A stretch of 58,221 nucleotides of DNA. Source: Priapulus caudatus (lineage: Eukaryota > Priapulida > Priapulimorpha > Priapulimorphida > Priapulidae). The notes under the pieces were generated by a model. It was not told the origin of the DNA, did no database searches, and saw nothing but the letters and a program-made list of their open reading frames with translations. This document shows positions 57,637-58,221 of this stretch, in pieces (positions within the stretch are counted from its first letter, which is position 1; each line of letters starts with the position of its first letter). The position numbers and the translations under genes were made by a program. The DNA lies in contig NW_014577070.1 of assembly GCF_000485595.1 (NCBI RefSeq), positions 731,066 through 789,286 of the forward strand, written 5' to 3'.

Positions 57637-57680
57637 ACGTCCGTCCGTCCGTCCGTCCGTCCGTCCGTCCGTCCGTCTGT
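57637..57680. repeat. CCGT microsatellite
   Basis: (GTCC)n of about nine units, followed by GTCTGTC, lying directly before an interspersed repeat copy. Confidence 0.9.
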
Positions 57681-57689
57681 CAACATTTG

Positions 57690-58165
57690 GCTACGGTCAA
57701 TGATAACTCAAGAACCGTTTGACCCACATGTTTCAAATTGCATATAGTTGTCACTCCTATGTAGATTTGAGGTTTGAAAGTCCTATTTTGGAGCACGCCA
57801 GTTGACCTACATTCGAGCCACGTCCACTTTTTGGCAAAAATGGAAATGGCCATAAGTCAGTTCAGGTTCAACGGATCTTTCTCATTTCTAGTATGTGAAT
57901 GAATAAGGACTGGCCCCAAAACATATCACACGAGTTTTAATATATTTTTTAAATTATGCAAATTAGGTAGATTTTGGCAATTTCACTATGCATTTCAGTG
58001 GCTGCCTACGGTCAACGATAACTCAAGAACCGTTTGACCACCATGTTTCAAATTAAATACAGTTGTTACTCCTATGGGAGAGATTTGAACTTCCTATTTT
58101 GGAGCACGCCAGTCGACCTACTTTCGAGCCACGCCCACTTTTTGGCAAAAATGAAAATGGCCATC
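57690..58165. repeat. Two copies of a ~155-bp interspersed-type repeat
   Basis: Copies at about 57690-57845 and 58002-58165 share CTACGGTCAAYGATAACTCA, AGAACCGTTTGAC, CATGTTTCAAATT, CCTATTTTGGAGCACGCCAG and CACTTTTTGGCAAAAATG. They are separated by about 155 bp of other sequence. They may be pieces of a non-autonomous element with a microsatellite at one end. No coding capacity. Confidence 0.75.
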
Positions 58166-58174
58166 TAAATTCAT

Positions 58175-58221
58175 TCGATTTTGTATCTCTATATCTATAT
58201 CTATATCTCTATATCTATATC
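58175..58221. repeat. ATCTAT-type microsatellite at window end
   Basis: (CTATAT)n/(CTCTAT)n run continuing past the edge. Confidence 0.85.

Overview
The window is animal genomic DNA and holds the interior of one giant gene on the + strand. It is read through about 130 GT-AG exons (one GC-AG intron) from about 462 to 57432 and runs on past the right edge. The exons splice into one open frame made almost only of I-set immunoglobulin domains. Many carry the kettin/Sallimus signature: an HFEAR-type B strand, a VEWF-type C strand, a DFGFVALDI-type E strand and a PEDSGEYVC-type F strand. About ten are separated by roughly 35-residue linkers of the HPEGLxxIxxLE type. This makes it a Sallimus/kettin (invertebrate titin-like) protein, which in studied animals runs from the Z-disc into the I-band of striated muscle and binds actin. 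Kettin-type linkers plus very high intron density suggest a non-insect invertebrate, perhaps a slow-evolving ecdysozoan such as a priapulid. The species cannot be fixed from the sequence.

Layout. 1-461: CT-rich repeat and upstream or intronic DNA. 462-844: N-terminal non-Ig exons. 1142-6203: five conventional I-set domains with a basic linker; the first half of Ig3 is broken or missing in a repeat-filled interval. 6811-7210: an unusual charged linker with repeated ETIWLKP motifs. 7211-16740: Ig6-Ig17 with short linkers; Ig7-Ig17 form a three-domain super-repeat (B-C-A). 16741-28540: kettin section with about 35-residue linkers. 28378-44587: tandem Ig domains with almost no linker, including an array of near-identical 750-bp two-exon units (about 32.2-42.3 kb). 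44740-50000: linker-bearing and then conventional I-set domains. 50001-53507: a 3.5-kb intron that may hold an alternative 3' end. 53508-57432: three I-set domains; the first and third are preceded by Pro/Glu/Thr/Lys-rich, PEVK-like segments. 57433-58221: intron with interspersed repeats.

Assembly warning: a 25-N gap at 35270-35294 is flanked by the same ~4.7 kb on both sides. The right-hand copy is full of single-base indels. The best explanation is a failed gap closure with uncorrected long-read sequence, so 35295 to about 39960 should not be counted as extra genome, and frameshifts up to about 42000 should not be read as biology.

No second gene, structural RNA gene, CRISPR array or intact transposon is supported. 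Nearly all introns are phase 1, so almost every exon can be duplicated or skipped without changing the frame.
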